Assembly: GCA_900755895.1 (NCBI GenBank)
Contig: CAAEIG010000044.1
Location: 1-32,883, forward strand
DNA length: 32,883 nt
Direction of reading: 5' to 3'
DNA from: Clostridia bacterium
GTDB taxonomy: Bacteria > Bacillota > Clostridia > Oscillospirales > Acutalibacteraceae
The notes under the pieces were generated by a model. The model was not told where the DNA came from and did not search any database. It saw only the letters and a program-made list of their open reading frames with translations. Shown here in pieces: positions 15,268-23,437 of this stretch (position 1 is its first letter; each line of letters opens with the position of its first letter). The translations under genes and the position numbers were made by a program.

Positions 15268-15296
15268 ATTTTAGCACAGGGTACTCAAAAATGCAA
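15268..15296 (-). promoter_or_regulatory. Promoter of TetR gene 2
   Basis: On the minus strand: -35 TTGCAT (15291-15296), 17-base spacer, -10 TAAAAT (15268-15273), running straight into the palindrome. Confidence 0.6.
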
Positions 15297-15337
15297 TACC
15301 CTCCTTGTATTTTTTGTGGCCTGAAAGGAGTCTGGTT

Positions 15338-17089
15338 ATGAAGTCAAAGGAGCCGGGAGCAATTCGGCAGTTATTCGCTTTCGTAGGAGAGAGCAACGGT
15401 AAAATGCGTCTCTCTATCTTTCTGGCCGTCTTGGGAGAACTATTCGGCATGGGCCCATTTTTAATGGTGGCTGTTCTTGCGGATGCACTGTACCGGGGAA
15501 CCGCAACTCCCATGCTGGTACTGCCTCTCTGCGGAGGCGCCGCGGTTTGCCAGATCATAAAAATGCTGCTTACCTGGCAATCCTCCCTGATCTCCCACAA
15601 AATATCCTTTACCATACTGAAAAATATCCGAGAGGCCATTACGGATCGGATGGCAAAGGTTCCCATGGGTGTCATGTTAGAAACCCCTACCGGAACTTTC
15701 AAAAATCTGATCGTGGACAATGTGGCGAAGTTAGAGGACTCTATGGCCCATTTCATGCCGGAACTACCCTCCAACATCGCCGCTCCCCTATGCAGTATTC
15801 TCCTAATTTTTCTGCTGGACTGGCGTATGGGTCTGGCCGCACTTGTTACAATTCCGCTGGGCACCCTCTTTTTTGCCGCAATGATGCGGGGATATGGGCC
15901 CCGCATGGAGAACTACATGCGATCTGCCAACGAGATGAACAGCGCTTTGGTGGAGTATGTCAACGGCATTCAGGTCATCAAGGCGTTCAACCGATCCGCT
16001 TCCTCTTATGGAAAGTATGCTGATTCTGTCCGCTATTTCCACGACTCCACCATGGCATGGTGGAGTCAGTGCTGGCTTTGGAATGCGGCGGCCCGGGCTG
16101 TCTTACCCTCTACGCTTCTGGGTACCCTTCCAGTGGGAGCGTGGTTCTATATGGAGGGAAGTCTTTCTCTCCCTGTCTTTCTGGTGGCCTTGGTGGTACC
16201 TCTGGGGTTTATTGCGCCGTTAATGAAGGTCTCCGAGGCCATGGAGCAGGTCAGCATGATCAAGGGCAATCTGGAGCAGGTCACGGCCTTTTTGAAAACG
16301 CCGGAGCTTGTCCGCCCCACAGAGCCCGCAGATCTTGGGGAGCGGGCCTATCAATTTGATGATGTCCACTTTGCCTACAAAGAGGCCGAAGTCCTTCACG
16401 GTATCTCATTCCAGACGCAGCCCGGTACCATGACCGCTATCGTCGGCCCATCTGGCTCTGGCAAGTCCACGATTGCCAAGTTGATGGCCGGCTTTTGGGA
16501 TGCGACCTCCGGAACAATCCGTTTTGGCGGGCAGGATATTCGCAATATTCCGTTTGGACAGCTCATGAGTGAGATCAGCTATGTTGCCCAGGATAATTTT
16601 CTCTTTGACAAATCCATTCGGGAAAACATCCGCATAGGGAATCCTGAAGCAAGCAACGAGCAGGTGGAAACTGTGGCCAAGGCCGCCAATTGTCATGACT
16701 TTATCATGCAGTTAGAGCAGGGCTACGATACCATGGCAGGCGACGCAGGGGACCGTCTCTCCGGCGGAGAGCGGCAGCGCATTACCATCGCACGGGCAAT
16801 GCTCAAGCAGGCATCTGTCATTATTTTGGACGAGGCGACAGCTTACGCCGACCCCGAAAACGAGGCACTGATCCAACAAGCCATCAGCAAGCTGGTGGCG
16901 GGAAAGTCTCTGATTGTCGTAGCTCACCGGCTGAATACAATCCGCAATGCTGACCAGATATTAGTTGTTGCCAATGGCGAAATTGTGGGCCGAGGTACTC
17001 ATGAAGAAATTTTGCAGGACTGCCCCCTTTACCGGAAGATGTGGCAGGACTACGCTGGCTCTACGAAAGGAGATACAGAAGATGTTTGA
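15338..17089 (+). CDS. Half-ABC transporter, A-type subunit of pair 1 (YbtP/IrtA-like)
   Basis: 583 residues: exporter-fold membrane domain (about 1-320, roughly six helices) fused to a nucleotide-binding domain with Walker A GPSGSGKST, signature LSGGERQR, Walker B SVIILDEATA and H-loop VAHRL. The D-loop reads DEATAYADPEN, the form shared by the first gene of all three pairs here. A-type membrane motif: IVDNVAKLEDSMAHFMPEL. ATG 15338 has AAAGGAG seven bases upstream; the open frame from 15305 has no good site. It overlaps the next gene by eight bases and should form a heterodimer with it. By similarity to YbtPQ and IrtAB, probably imports a metal chelate; drug export is the alternative. Confidence 0.87.
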   Translation: MKSKEPGAIRQLFAFVGESNGKMRLSIFLAVLGELFGMGPFLMVAVLADALYRGTATPMLVLPLCGGAAVCQIIKMLLTWQSSLISHKISFTILKNIREAITDRMAKVPMGVMLETPTGTFKNLIVDNVAKLEDSMAHFMPELPSNIAAPLCSILLIFLLDWRMGLAALVTIPLGTLFFAAMMRGYGPRMENYMRSANEMNSALVEYVNGIQVIKAFNRSASSYGKYADSVRYFHDSTMAWWSQCWLWNAAARAVLPSTLLGTLPVGAWFYMEGSLSLPVFLVALVVPLGFIAPLMKVSEAMEQVSMIKGNLEQVTAFLKTPELVRPTEPADLGERAYQFDDVHFAYKEAEVLHGISFQTQPGTMTAIVGPSGSGKSTIAKLMAGFWDATSGTIRFGGQDIRNIPFGQLMSEISYVAQDNFLFDKSIRENIRIGNPEASNEQVETVAKAANCHDFIMQLEQGYDTMAGDAGDRLSGGERQRITIARAMLKQASVIILDEATAYADPENEALIQQAISKLVAGKSLIVVAHRLNTIRNADQILVVANGEIVGRGTHEEILQDCPLYRKMWQDYAGSTKGDTEDV

Positions 17090-18806
17090 AATGATCCGCC
17101 GTATCTTTAAGATCGCAGGAAACAGCCGGGGAAAGATTGTGGCAGGCATTTTCTGCAACATTCTGAAATCATTCTTCAACGGGTTTATGATGTTCGGTGT
17201 GTTCTGGATTCTACTCCATCTTGATAGGTTGTCACCAGTTATCATCGGGCAGGCTTTTTGTGTAATCCTGGGTAGTGTACTTGGCCGCTTCTTTTTCCAG
17301 TGGATGTATGACCGCACCATGAGCGGATCCGGCTATGACATTTTCCGGGATTACCGTCTGGAGATCGGGGAACGGTTAAAGCAGGCGCCTATGGGGTATT
17401 TCTCAGAGCAAAACCTGGGTACCATACAAGCCATGCTCACCACTACGATTGCCGACCTGGAGGGGTACTCCATGCTGGCGATTGAGCAGATGACTAGCGG
17501 CGTGGCCATGACTATACTGACGTCCGTGATGATGTTCTTTTTCAGCCCGGTAATCGCGGGGTTGAGCCTTGCGGGACTGGTACTTGGGATGCTGGTCCTA
17601 CGCTGGGTAAGACTTCGCGCCGCCCAATATGCCCCCATTTACCAAGAGGCTCAGGAGCATTTGGTCGGCAAGGTGATGGAATACATAAGAGGCATTTCAG
17701 TTCTGCGCTCTTTCTCCAAAGGCGATGAGGGACAGCGGGAAGTCCGCGCCGCGTTCCAGCAAAAATGGGATGCAGACTACGGTCAGGAAAAGGCCACGGC
17801 CGGCGTCCTCCGTTTCTATGGGCTGACGTTCAAGCTCATGAGTTGTGTACTGATCGCGGCGGCAGCACTGCTGTATCTGGCGGGGCAAATCAGCCTTCCC
17901 TATTGTTTGACTTTTCTGTTCTGCGCTTTCACGGTCTATTCCGATTTGGAAACGATGGGCAACAGCGCCTTTCTGAGCAAGCGGATCAATACGGAACTGG
18001 ACCGGCTGGAGAAAGTCACCGATATTCCCAAAATGGATACCAGTGCGGAGAAACTGGCTGTGTCCCATTTTGATATTTCTCTGGAGCACATCTCATTTGG
18101 CTATGGGGATCGAAGGGTAATCCATGATATTTCACTGAAGATCCCGGAGCACACTACCTGTGCGATTGTAGGGCCCTCTGGCAGTGGCAAGACCACACTC
18201 TGTAATCTGATTGCCCGCTTTTGGGATGTGCAGGAGGGGGCAGTCCGGATTGGCGGAGAAAATGTGCAGGATTATACTGCGGACAGTGTACTGGAACACA
18301 TCAGCATGGTCTTTCAAAATGTATATCTCTTTCACGACTCCGTGGAAAACAACATCCGGTTTGGTCGGCCGGAGGCCACCCATGAGCAGGTGGTTGAGGC
18401 CGCAAAACGGGCCTGCTGCCACGACTTCATTTTGTCCCTTCCGAATGGGTACGATACGATCATCGGGGAGGGAGGTTCCACCCTCTCTGGCGGAGAAAAG
18501 CAACGCATTTCCATTGCTAGGGCCATTTTGAAAGACGCCCCCATTGTTATTCTGGACGAAGCAACCTCCAGCGTGGACCCAGAGAATGAGCAGGCGCTCT
18601 TATCCGCAATTCAGGAACTGACAAAGGATAAAACTTTGATTTCGATTGCCCACCGTCTGAGTACCGTCCAACTCGCAGATCAAATTATTGTAATAGAGCA
18701 AGGACGGATTGTTCAACAAGGGAAACACGCTGAATTACTCCAAGAGGATGGGATATATCGAAAGTTTTTATCCCTACGCACAAAGGCTACTGGCTGGCAT
18801 CTATAA
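17082..18806 (+). CDS. Half-ABC transporter, B-type subunit of pair 1 (YbtQ/IrtB-like)
   Basis: 574 residues from ATG 17082 (MFEMIRRIFKIAGNSRGKIV), with GGAG nine bases upstream inside the previous gene. Exporter-fold membrane domain, then Walker A GPSGSGKTT, signature LSGGEKQR, Walker B IVILDEATSSVDPEN and H-loop IAHRL. Both ATP sites of the pair look complete, with catalytic Glu and H-loop His in each subunit, unlike many heterodimeric exporters with one degenerate site. B-type membrane motif: MGYFSEQNLGTIQAMLTT. The long in-frame extension back to 16965 only reads through the neighbour and is discarded. Confidence 0.87.
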   Translation: MFEMIRRIFKIAGNSRGKIVAGIFCNILKSFFNGFMMFGVFWILLHLDRLSPVIIGQAFCVILGSVLGRFFFQWMYDRTMSGSGYDIFRDYRLEIGERLKQAPMGYFSEQNLGTIQAMLTTTIADLEGYSMLAIEQMTSGVAMTILTSVMMFFFSPVIAGLSLAGLVLGMLVLRWVRLRAAQYAPIYQEAQEHLVGKVMEYIRGISVLRSFSKGDEGQREVRAAFQQKWDADYGQEKATAGVLRFYGLTFKLMSCVLIAAAALLYLAGQISLPYCLTFLFCAFTVYSDLETMGNSAFLSKRINTELDRLEKVTDIPKMDTSAEKLAVSHFDISLEHISFGYGDRRVIHDISLKIPEHTTCAIVGPSGSGKTTLCNLIARFWDVQEGAVRIGGENVQDYTADSVLEHISMVFQNVYLFHDSVENNIRFGRPEATHEQVVEAAKRACCHDFILSLPNGYDTIIGEGGSTLSGGEKQRISIARAILKDAPIVILDEATSSVDPENEQALLSAIQELTKDKTLISIAHRLSTVQLADQIIVIEQGRIVQQGKHAELLQEDGIYRKFLSLRTKATGWHL

Positions 18807-18890
18807 TTGATGAATCAACATATTTGGGTGTTCATCTTCCGCATATACCCAGCAAGAAACTGCTCCGTTTGGCAATGGCTTTCATATTGA

Positions 18891-18927
18891 ATAGAGCGAT
18901 ACAGATTAAAATCCTGTATCGCTCTAT
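18891..18927. terminator. Hairpin between convergent genes
   Basis: Perfect 14-base stem ATAGAGCGATACAG (18891-18904) / CTGTATCGCTCTAT (18914-18927) with a nine-base loop, between the plus-strand ABC pair and the minus-strand winged-helix gene. The T tracts are weak on both sides. The rest of the 122-base gap shows nothing. Confidence 0.65.
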
Positions 18928-18928
18928 A

Positions 18929-19354
18929 TCACTTTGTCGATCCATCTATTTTATATCCATTTCTAACAACTGTTTTGATATAAAACGGGTGCCTGGGATC
19001 CTGCTCCAGTTTCTGTCTCAGCCGCCAGATGATATTCTCCACCGATGTAGTCCCATGCAGATACTCCTCTCCCCAAGCCGCTGCATAGAGCTGCGCCTTG
19101 GAGAATACCTGTCCGGGGGCGCTGGCCATGCAATAGAGCATGGCGTATTCCCCGTGGTTGAGTCGCACTTCCCTGCCAGCCATTAGTACCCGGCGGTACT
19201 CGTGATAGATCTCCAGTTCTCCGATGCGCAGCACGGCGGAGAACGGGGCGGTGACATGAATTATCTCCGCCCGCTTGTCCTTCAGCGCATCCACGATTGT
19301 CTGAAACAAACTGCCGTCTGGGTCTGCGACCCGGATAACGATGATTTCGCTCAC
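18929..19354 (-). CDS. Receiver-less OmpR-type winged-helix regulator, copy 2
   Basis: 141 residues from GTG 19354, same upstream sequence (GGGAGGGAATACA) as copy 1. Nearly identical to copy 1: N-terminal SEIIVIRVADPDGSLFQTIV, then the OmpR-type DNA-binding domain with TSVENIIWRLRQKL and wing YIKTVVRNGYKI. Differences are concentrated in the last 20 residues and a few scattered sites. Last gene of the AraC/ABC pair 2/DtxR unit. Whether the copies bind the same DNA is open; the recognition-helix region differs by only one residue (NSVEN against TSVEN). Confidence 0.85.
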   Translation of the reverse strand: MSEIIVIRVADPDGSLFQTIVDALKDKRAEIIHVTAPFSAVLRIGELEIYHEYRRVLMAGREVRLNHGEYAMLYCMASAPGQVFSKAQLYAAAWGEEYLHGTTSVENIIWRLRQKLEQDPRHPFYIKTVVRNGYKIDGSTK

Positions 19355-19372
19355 TGTATTCCCTCCCAATGG

Positions 19373-19410
19373 CAAAAGGAGAGGGCCGCATGGACGGCCC
19401 CCTCCTTTTG
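19373..19410 (-). promoter_or_regulatory. Conserved hairpin between DtxR-type and winged-helix genes, copy 2
   Basis: CAAAAGGAG-A-GGGCCG and CGGCCC-C-CTCCTTTTG pair around a six-base loop. It starts six bases after the DtxR-type stop and ends 18 bases before the winged-helix start, the same position as at 11223-11262. Loop bases differ between the copies while the stem is kept. Confidence 0.65.
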
Positions 19411-19416
19411 GTATGC

Positions 19417-19785
19417 TTATGGCTTTGATTCCGCAGTTGCCTTGAGCCGCTGGAAGCTCTCCTCGCTGATGACGTGCTCAATCCGGCAGGCATCTGCCTC
19501 AGCGGTTTTCGGGTCCACTCCGGCAGCAATCAGGCGCTGGGTAAAAAAGCGGTGCTTTTCATAAACCTGCTCCGCAACTTCGCAACCCGCATCTGTTAAG
19601 TGCAGGAAATTGTCTTCGTCCATCAGCAAAAAGCCTCCCTCCCGCAGTGTTGCTACTGCATGGCATACGCTGGGTTTGGAAACTCCCAAATGTCGGGCCA
19701 CATCCACGGAGCGTACCACCCCTTTCTGCTTTTGGAGTACCAAGATAACCTCCAGATAATCTTCACCAGATGCTCGAAGTCCCAT
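19417..19785 (-). CDS. DtxR/MntR-family metal-dependent regulator, copy 2
   Basis: 122 residues from ATG 19785 (MGLRASGEDYLEVILVLQKQ), with GGGAGGGG four bases upstream. Winged helix SVDVARHLGVSKPSVCHAVATL, then metal domain with the same candidate ligands as copy 1: Asp/Glu of GEDYLE, His of EKHRFF, and Cys, Glu, His of ACRIEHVIS. It starts 11 bases after the stop of the ABC pair 2 B-type gene and so is in that operon. Highly similar to copy 1; some positions differ (SVCH for SVSH in the helix-turn-helix). Confidence 0.88.
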   Translation of the reverse strand: MGLRASGEDYLEVILVLQKQKGVVRSVDVARHLGVSKPSVCHAVATLREGGFLLMDEDNFLHLTDAGCEVAEQVYEKHRFFTQRLIAAGVDPKTAEADACRIEHVISEESFQRLKATAESKP

Positions 19786-19796
19786 GATGCCCCTCC

Positions 19797-21545
19797 CTAC
19801 TGGATACGCCAACCCTCAGCCTGCTCCCGGATCTCAATGAACCGCCGGTACAGCCCACCCTGGACCATCAGTTCTTCATGGGTGCCCCGCTGGACGATGC
19901 GGCCATCCTCCACCACCAGGATCTGATCGGCGTGCTGGATGGTGGCCAGCCGGTGGGCGATGGTGAGGATCGTCTTCCCCTTGGTCAGGGCGGACAGGGC
20001 CTGCTGGATCAGGTGCTCGTTCTCCGGGTCAACGCTAGCGGTAGCCTCGTCCAGGATGACAATAGGGGCGTCCTTCAAGATGGCCCGGGCGATAGAAATG
20101 CGCTGCTTCTCCCCGCCGGAAAGGGTGGAACCGCCTTCCCCGATCACTGTGTCATACCCATTGGGCAGCGCCATAATGAAATCGTGGCAGCAGGCAGCCT
20201 TGGCGGCGGCCACCACCTGCTCATGGGTCGCCTCGGGACAGCCAAACTTGATGTTGTTCTCCACGCTGTCCTGGAAGAGATACACATTCTGAAAGACCAT
20301 GGAGATGTTCCGCAGCAGGCTCTCGCAGGTAAACTCCCGCACGTCGTGGCCGCCGACGGACACGGTCCCGCTGTCCGCATCGTAGAACCGGGCCACCAGA
20401 TTGCAGATGGTGCTCTTGCCGGAGCCGGAAGGCCCCACGATGGCGGTGGTAGTCCCCTGGGGCGCGGTGAAGGTCACATCGTGGAGCCCCTCCCGCTGAC
20501 TGTAGCCGAAGGACACATGGGAGAGGGCCACATCGAACTTCTCCGGGATGATCTCCCGGCCGTCCTTGTCGATGAAGTCGGTGCGCTCCAGTTCTTCCAG
20601 CCGATCCAGCACCGAGTCCGTCACCGACAGGATGTGGGCCGCGTCGTTGATGGCCTCCACACTGCCGAAGATGGTGAAGGAGAACAGAGCGATCATCAGA
20701 AAATACGGGAGGGGCAAAGCCCCCATCAGAGCCTGCTGTCCGGCGGTGAGGACCAGCCCCACGGACGCCGCCCGCAGGGCGAACAGGTGCAGGCAGTTCC
20801 AGGGCACGAAGCCGAACTCGTTCTTGATCCGGATAGCCTTATTGGCCCGGCAGGCATCCCGGAACCGCTGGACAGATACGCCGTCCTGGCCGAAGGACTT
20901 CACCACCGGCAGGCCGTGGATGTACTCGATGGCCGCGCCGGACAGCGCCTCCTGGGCGCGGTGGCCCACTGGGGCGGTGCGGGCGCTCTGCCGCCCAATG
21001 CCCCGCAGGGCAAAGGCGGATACCAGGACGCCGACCAGCGCCACCAGAGCCGCAGGCGGGCAGAAGATGGCCACGCACAGCAGGATCACCGCCACTTGGA
21101 TATAGCCGTTGATCACCGCATCCACCATCTTCATGCTCTGGAGTTCCAGCGTGCTCAGCTCCGTGGTGAGGGCGGTCAGGATGTCCCCCAGATTGTTCCT
21201 GGCGAAGTACCCCAGGGATACCCGCTTCAGCATATCCCCGAGTTCCATGCGCTGGTCTGCCGCCCGCTCCGTGCCGATGCTCTCCTGGAGCCGGTTCTTC
21301 CAGTAGGTGAAGAGGAACCGCAGCAAAATCAGCGCCGTGATCCCGACCAGGCACAGCCAAGGGAGCGAAGCGGAGATTTCGTTTTCTCCCCAGGCGTTCC
21401 CGATCAGCCGGCCCAGGGCCCAGGCGGCCAGCATCACCGGCCCGGCGGTACACCAGGTAGCGAAGAAGGAGCACACAAAGCCCAGAATCATGCGTCTCCG
21501 GTAGCCCTTCGCCCACCTCAATATGCGTCCGACACTTTGAAACAT
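19797..21545 (-). CDS. Half-ABC transporter, B-type subunit of pair 2
   Basis: 582 residues from ATG 21545 (MFQSVGRILRWAKGYRRRMI), GGAGG nine bases upstream. Exporter-fold membrane domain, Walker A GPSGSGKST, signature LSGGEKQR, Walker B IVILDEATASVDPEN, H-loop IAHRL. Same B-type membrane motif as pair 1 (LGYFARNNLGDILTALTT). One base separates it from the A-type gene upstream. The opposite strand carries a long open frame (19878-21767) that is only an antisense shadow of this GC-rich gene. Predicted to work as a heterodimer with the upstream protein in the inner membrane. Confidence 0.88.
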   Translation of the reverse strand: MFQSVGRILRWAKGYRRRMILGFVCSFFATWCTAGPVMLAAWALGRLIGNAWGENEISASLPWLCLVGITALILLRFLFTYWKNRLQESIGTERAADQRMELGDMLKRVSLGYFARNNLGDILTALTTELSTLELQSMKMVDAVINGYIQVAVILLCVAIFCPPAALVALVGVLVSAFALRGIGRQSARTAPVGHRAQEALSGAAIEYIHGLPVVKSFGQDGVSVQRFRDACRANKAIRIKNEFGFVPWNCLHLFALRAASVGLVLTAGQQALMGALPLPYFLMIALFSFTIFGSVEAINDAAHILSVTDSVLDRLEELERTDFIDKDGREIIPEKFDVALSHVSFGYSQREGLHDVTFTAPQGTTTAIVGPSGSGKSTICNLVARFYDADSGTVSVGGHDVREFTCESLLRNISMVFQNVYLFQDSVENNIKFGCPEATHEQVVAAAKAACCHDFIMALPNGYDTVIGEGGSTLSGGEKQRISIARAILKDAPIVILDEATASVDPENEHLIQQALSALTKGKTILTIAHRLATIQHADQILVVEDGRIVQRGTHEELMVQGGLYRRFIEIREQAEGWRIQ

Positions 21546-21546
21546 C

Positions 21547-23313
21547 TCAGTTTCCCTCCTTTTCACCCGATGTCACGGCCCAGCTCCGTGCCCCAACATG
21601 AGCCGCCCACAACGTCTGATACAGCGGGCAGCGATCCAGCAGCTCCCTCTGGGTGCCTCTGTCCACGATCTGCCCCTTCTCCAGCACCACGATCTGGTCC
21701 GCGTTCTGAATGGTGGACAGCCGGTGGGCGATCACCAGCAGGGTCTTTCCTTTTGAGAGGGCCATGATGGACCTCTGGATCTTGTCCTCATTCTCCGGGT
21801 CCGTGAAGGCGGTGGCCTCGTCCAAAATGACGATGGGCGCGTCCTTCAAAATTGCCCGGGCGATGGCGATGCGCTGACGCTCTCCGCCGGAGAGCTGCTT
21901 GCCCGCGTCCCCAGCGGCGGTGTCCCAGCCGTGCTCCAGACGGCCGATGAACTCCTCGCACTGGGCTGCCCTGGCGGCGGCGAACACCTCCTCGTCCGAG
22001 GCCCCCGGCCTTCCCAGCCGGATGTTCTCCTTCAAGGAGCAGTCAAAGAGAAAGTTGTCCTGGGTGACGAAGCTGATCTCCCGGGAGATCTGTTTCAGAG
22101 GCAGTTCCCGGATGTCCCGCCCACCCAGGGTGATGGAGCCACCGGTCACATCCCAGAACCGGGCCGCCAGCCGGGCGATGGTGGACTTTCCGCCGCCGGA
22201 GGGGCCCACCAGAGCGGTAAACTTCCCCTGGGGGATGGTCAGGTCCAGATGGTGGAGCACTTCTTCCCCATCGCCGCCGTAGGAGAAGGACACATCCCGC
22301 AGTTGAATATCGCAGCCATTGAGGGGCGCGTCCCGCTCCACCTGGGACAACTGGGGCAGGTCCAGCAACTCCCGGGTATCCTTCACCGCAAACTGCATGC
22401 TCTTCATGGAGTTGATGAAGGCGGTAGCGCTCATGAGCGGGGTCACGATCCCCAGGGCCATCATCAGGCACAGCGTCACCTGGGCCGGGTCCAGCACCCC
22501 TGCCTGATAGAGAGCAATTCCCGCAGGGAGCGTCCCCAGCAGGGTGGTGGGAAGGATGGAGAGACACAGGTTCATGGAGGCCCAGGTGCAACGGTACCAG
22601 TCCATGGTGAACTCTCTGAAAGAGGACACGGCCTGGGCAAACTTCTGATAGGACCGCTCCCCCTGGCTGAAGGCCTTCACCACCTGGATGCCCTCCACAT
22701 ACTCCACGATGACGCTGTTGACATGGGCGCTGGCCGCCATGTAGGCAGCATAGTTCTTGTTATAAGTCCGCATCCCGAAGGCCATGGGGATCAGGGCCAC
22801 GGGAATGGTCACCAGCAGGGCCAGCCCCATCCGCCAGTCGATGGCGAACATGGCGACGACCACCACCAGGGGCAGCAGAATATTGGAACTGAGTTCCGGG
22901 ATCATGTGGGCCAGAGGCGGTTCAATGTCCTCAATCCGGTCCACGATGGTGCTCTTCATGGCGCCGATGGGCCGGGAGTCCACCTCTCCCAGAGGCGCCC
23001 CCATAAGCCGGTCCGCCGCCTGGAGGCGCAGACCCTCCAAGATGGTGTAGGCGGATACATGGGCCAGCATGGTGGACAGGGCGTAGCCCGCCACCTTGAC
23101 GGCATAGCCCGCCAGGCACACGCCGCACCAGAACAGGATGCCCTCCCAGTTCGCCTGCCGCTCCAGAAACAGCCGAATGATCTGATAGACGCCAAGGTAT
23201 GGCACAAAGCCGCCTGCCACACTAAGGATGGCCAGCACCACAGAGGCGGCCATCTTCCCCCGGCAGGGCGCGGCGAAGGACAGCAGGATGCCGAGCCAAG
23301 TCCGCTCTTTCAT
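21547..23313 (-). CDS. Half-ABC transporter, A-type subunit of pair 2
   Basis: 588 residues from ATG 23313 (MKERTWLGILLSFAAPCRGK), GGAG eight bases upstream. Membrane domain with the A-type motif IVDRIEDIEPPLAHMIPEL; nucleotide-binding domain with Walker A GPSGGGKST, signature LSGGERQR, Walker B IVILDEATAFTDPEN, H-loop IAHRL. First gene after the AraC regulator; the gap holds an inverted repeat with a metal-box-like core. AraC plus YbtPQ-like ABC pair is the arrangement of the yersiniabactin uptake locus (YbtA, YbtP, YbtQ), which supports siderophore import. Confidence 0.88.
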   Translation of the reverse strand: MKERTWLGILLSFAAPCRGKMAASVVLAILSVAGGFVPYLGVYQIIRLFLERQANWEGILFWCGVCLAGYAVKVAGYALSTMLAHVSAYTILEGLRLQAADRLMGAPLGEVDSRPIGAMKSTIVDRIEDIEPPLAHMIPELSSNILLPLVVVVAMFAIDWRMGLALLVTIPVALIPMAFGMRTYNKNYAAYMAASAHVNSVIVEYVEGIQVVKAFSQGERSYQKFAQAVSSFREFTMDWYRCTWASMNLCLSILPTTLLGTLPAGIALYQAGVLDPAQVTLCLMMALGIVTPLMSATAFINSMKSMQFAVKDTRELLDLPQLSQVERDAPLNGCDIQLRDVSFSYGGDGEEVLHHLDLTIPQGKFTALVGPSGGGKSTIARLAARFWDVTGGSITLGGRDIRELPLKQISREISFVTQDNFLFDCSLKENIRLGRPGASDEEVFAAARAAQCEEFIGRLEHGWDTAAGDAGKQLSGGERQRIAIARAILKDAPIVILDEATAFTDPENEDKIQRSIMALSKGKTLLVIAHRLSTIQNADQIVVLEKGQIVDRGTQRELLDRCPLYQTLWAAHVGARSWAVTSGEKEGN

Positions 23314-23336
23314 ACGCAGCACTCCTCTCAAAGAAA

Positions 23337-23372
23337 AATCGTTGCAGTTCGCTTGCGCTAACTACAACGATT
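23337..23372 (-). promoter_or_regulatory. Inverted repeat with nested candidate metal-regulator box 2
   Basis: Arms AATCGTTGCAGTT (23337-23349) and AACTACAACGATT (23360-23372) differ at one position. The centre, 23347-23362, reads GTTAGCGCAAGCGAAC in gene direction and matches the other boxes with one base off in the second half site. On the minus strand the stem is followed by TTTTTCTTT, so it could also end the AraC transcript or attenuate the ABC pair. Confidence 0.55.
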
Positions 23373-23437
23373 ATAGAGAGATATTTTGCGCCTGTCCGCT
23401 CCGGTGCGCCGGTTCGGTCCCGTTTGGACGAAAACAT

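Larger units (their letters stand above)
18929..19785. repeat. Direct repeat A2: DtxR-hairpin-winged-helix module
   Basis: Second copy of the module at 10783-11657, same orientation, covering both genes and the gap between them. Estimated by eye as highly similar over its whole length. Confidence 0.7.

Noticed and set aside
19878..21767. 629-codon open frame on the plus strand, opposite an ABC gene
   Set aside because: Low-complexity His/Gly/Gln-rich translation, no domain, no ribosome binding site; it is the antisense shadow of a GC-rich gene with all ABC motifs on the minus strand.
21931..23361. 476-codon plus-strand open frame opposite the A-type gene of pair 2
   Set aside because: Same kind of shadow; composition typical of antisense reading, and the minus-strand gene is unambiguous.
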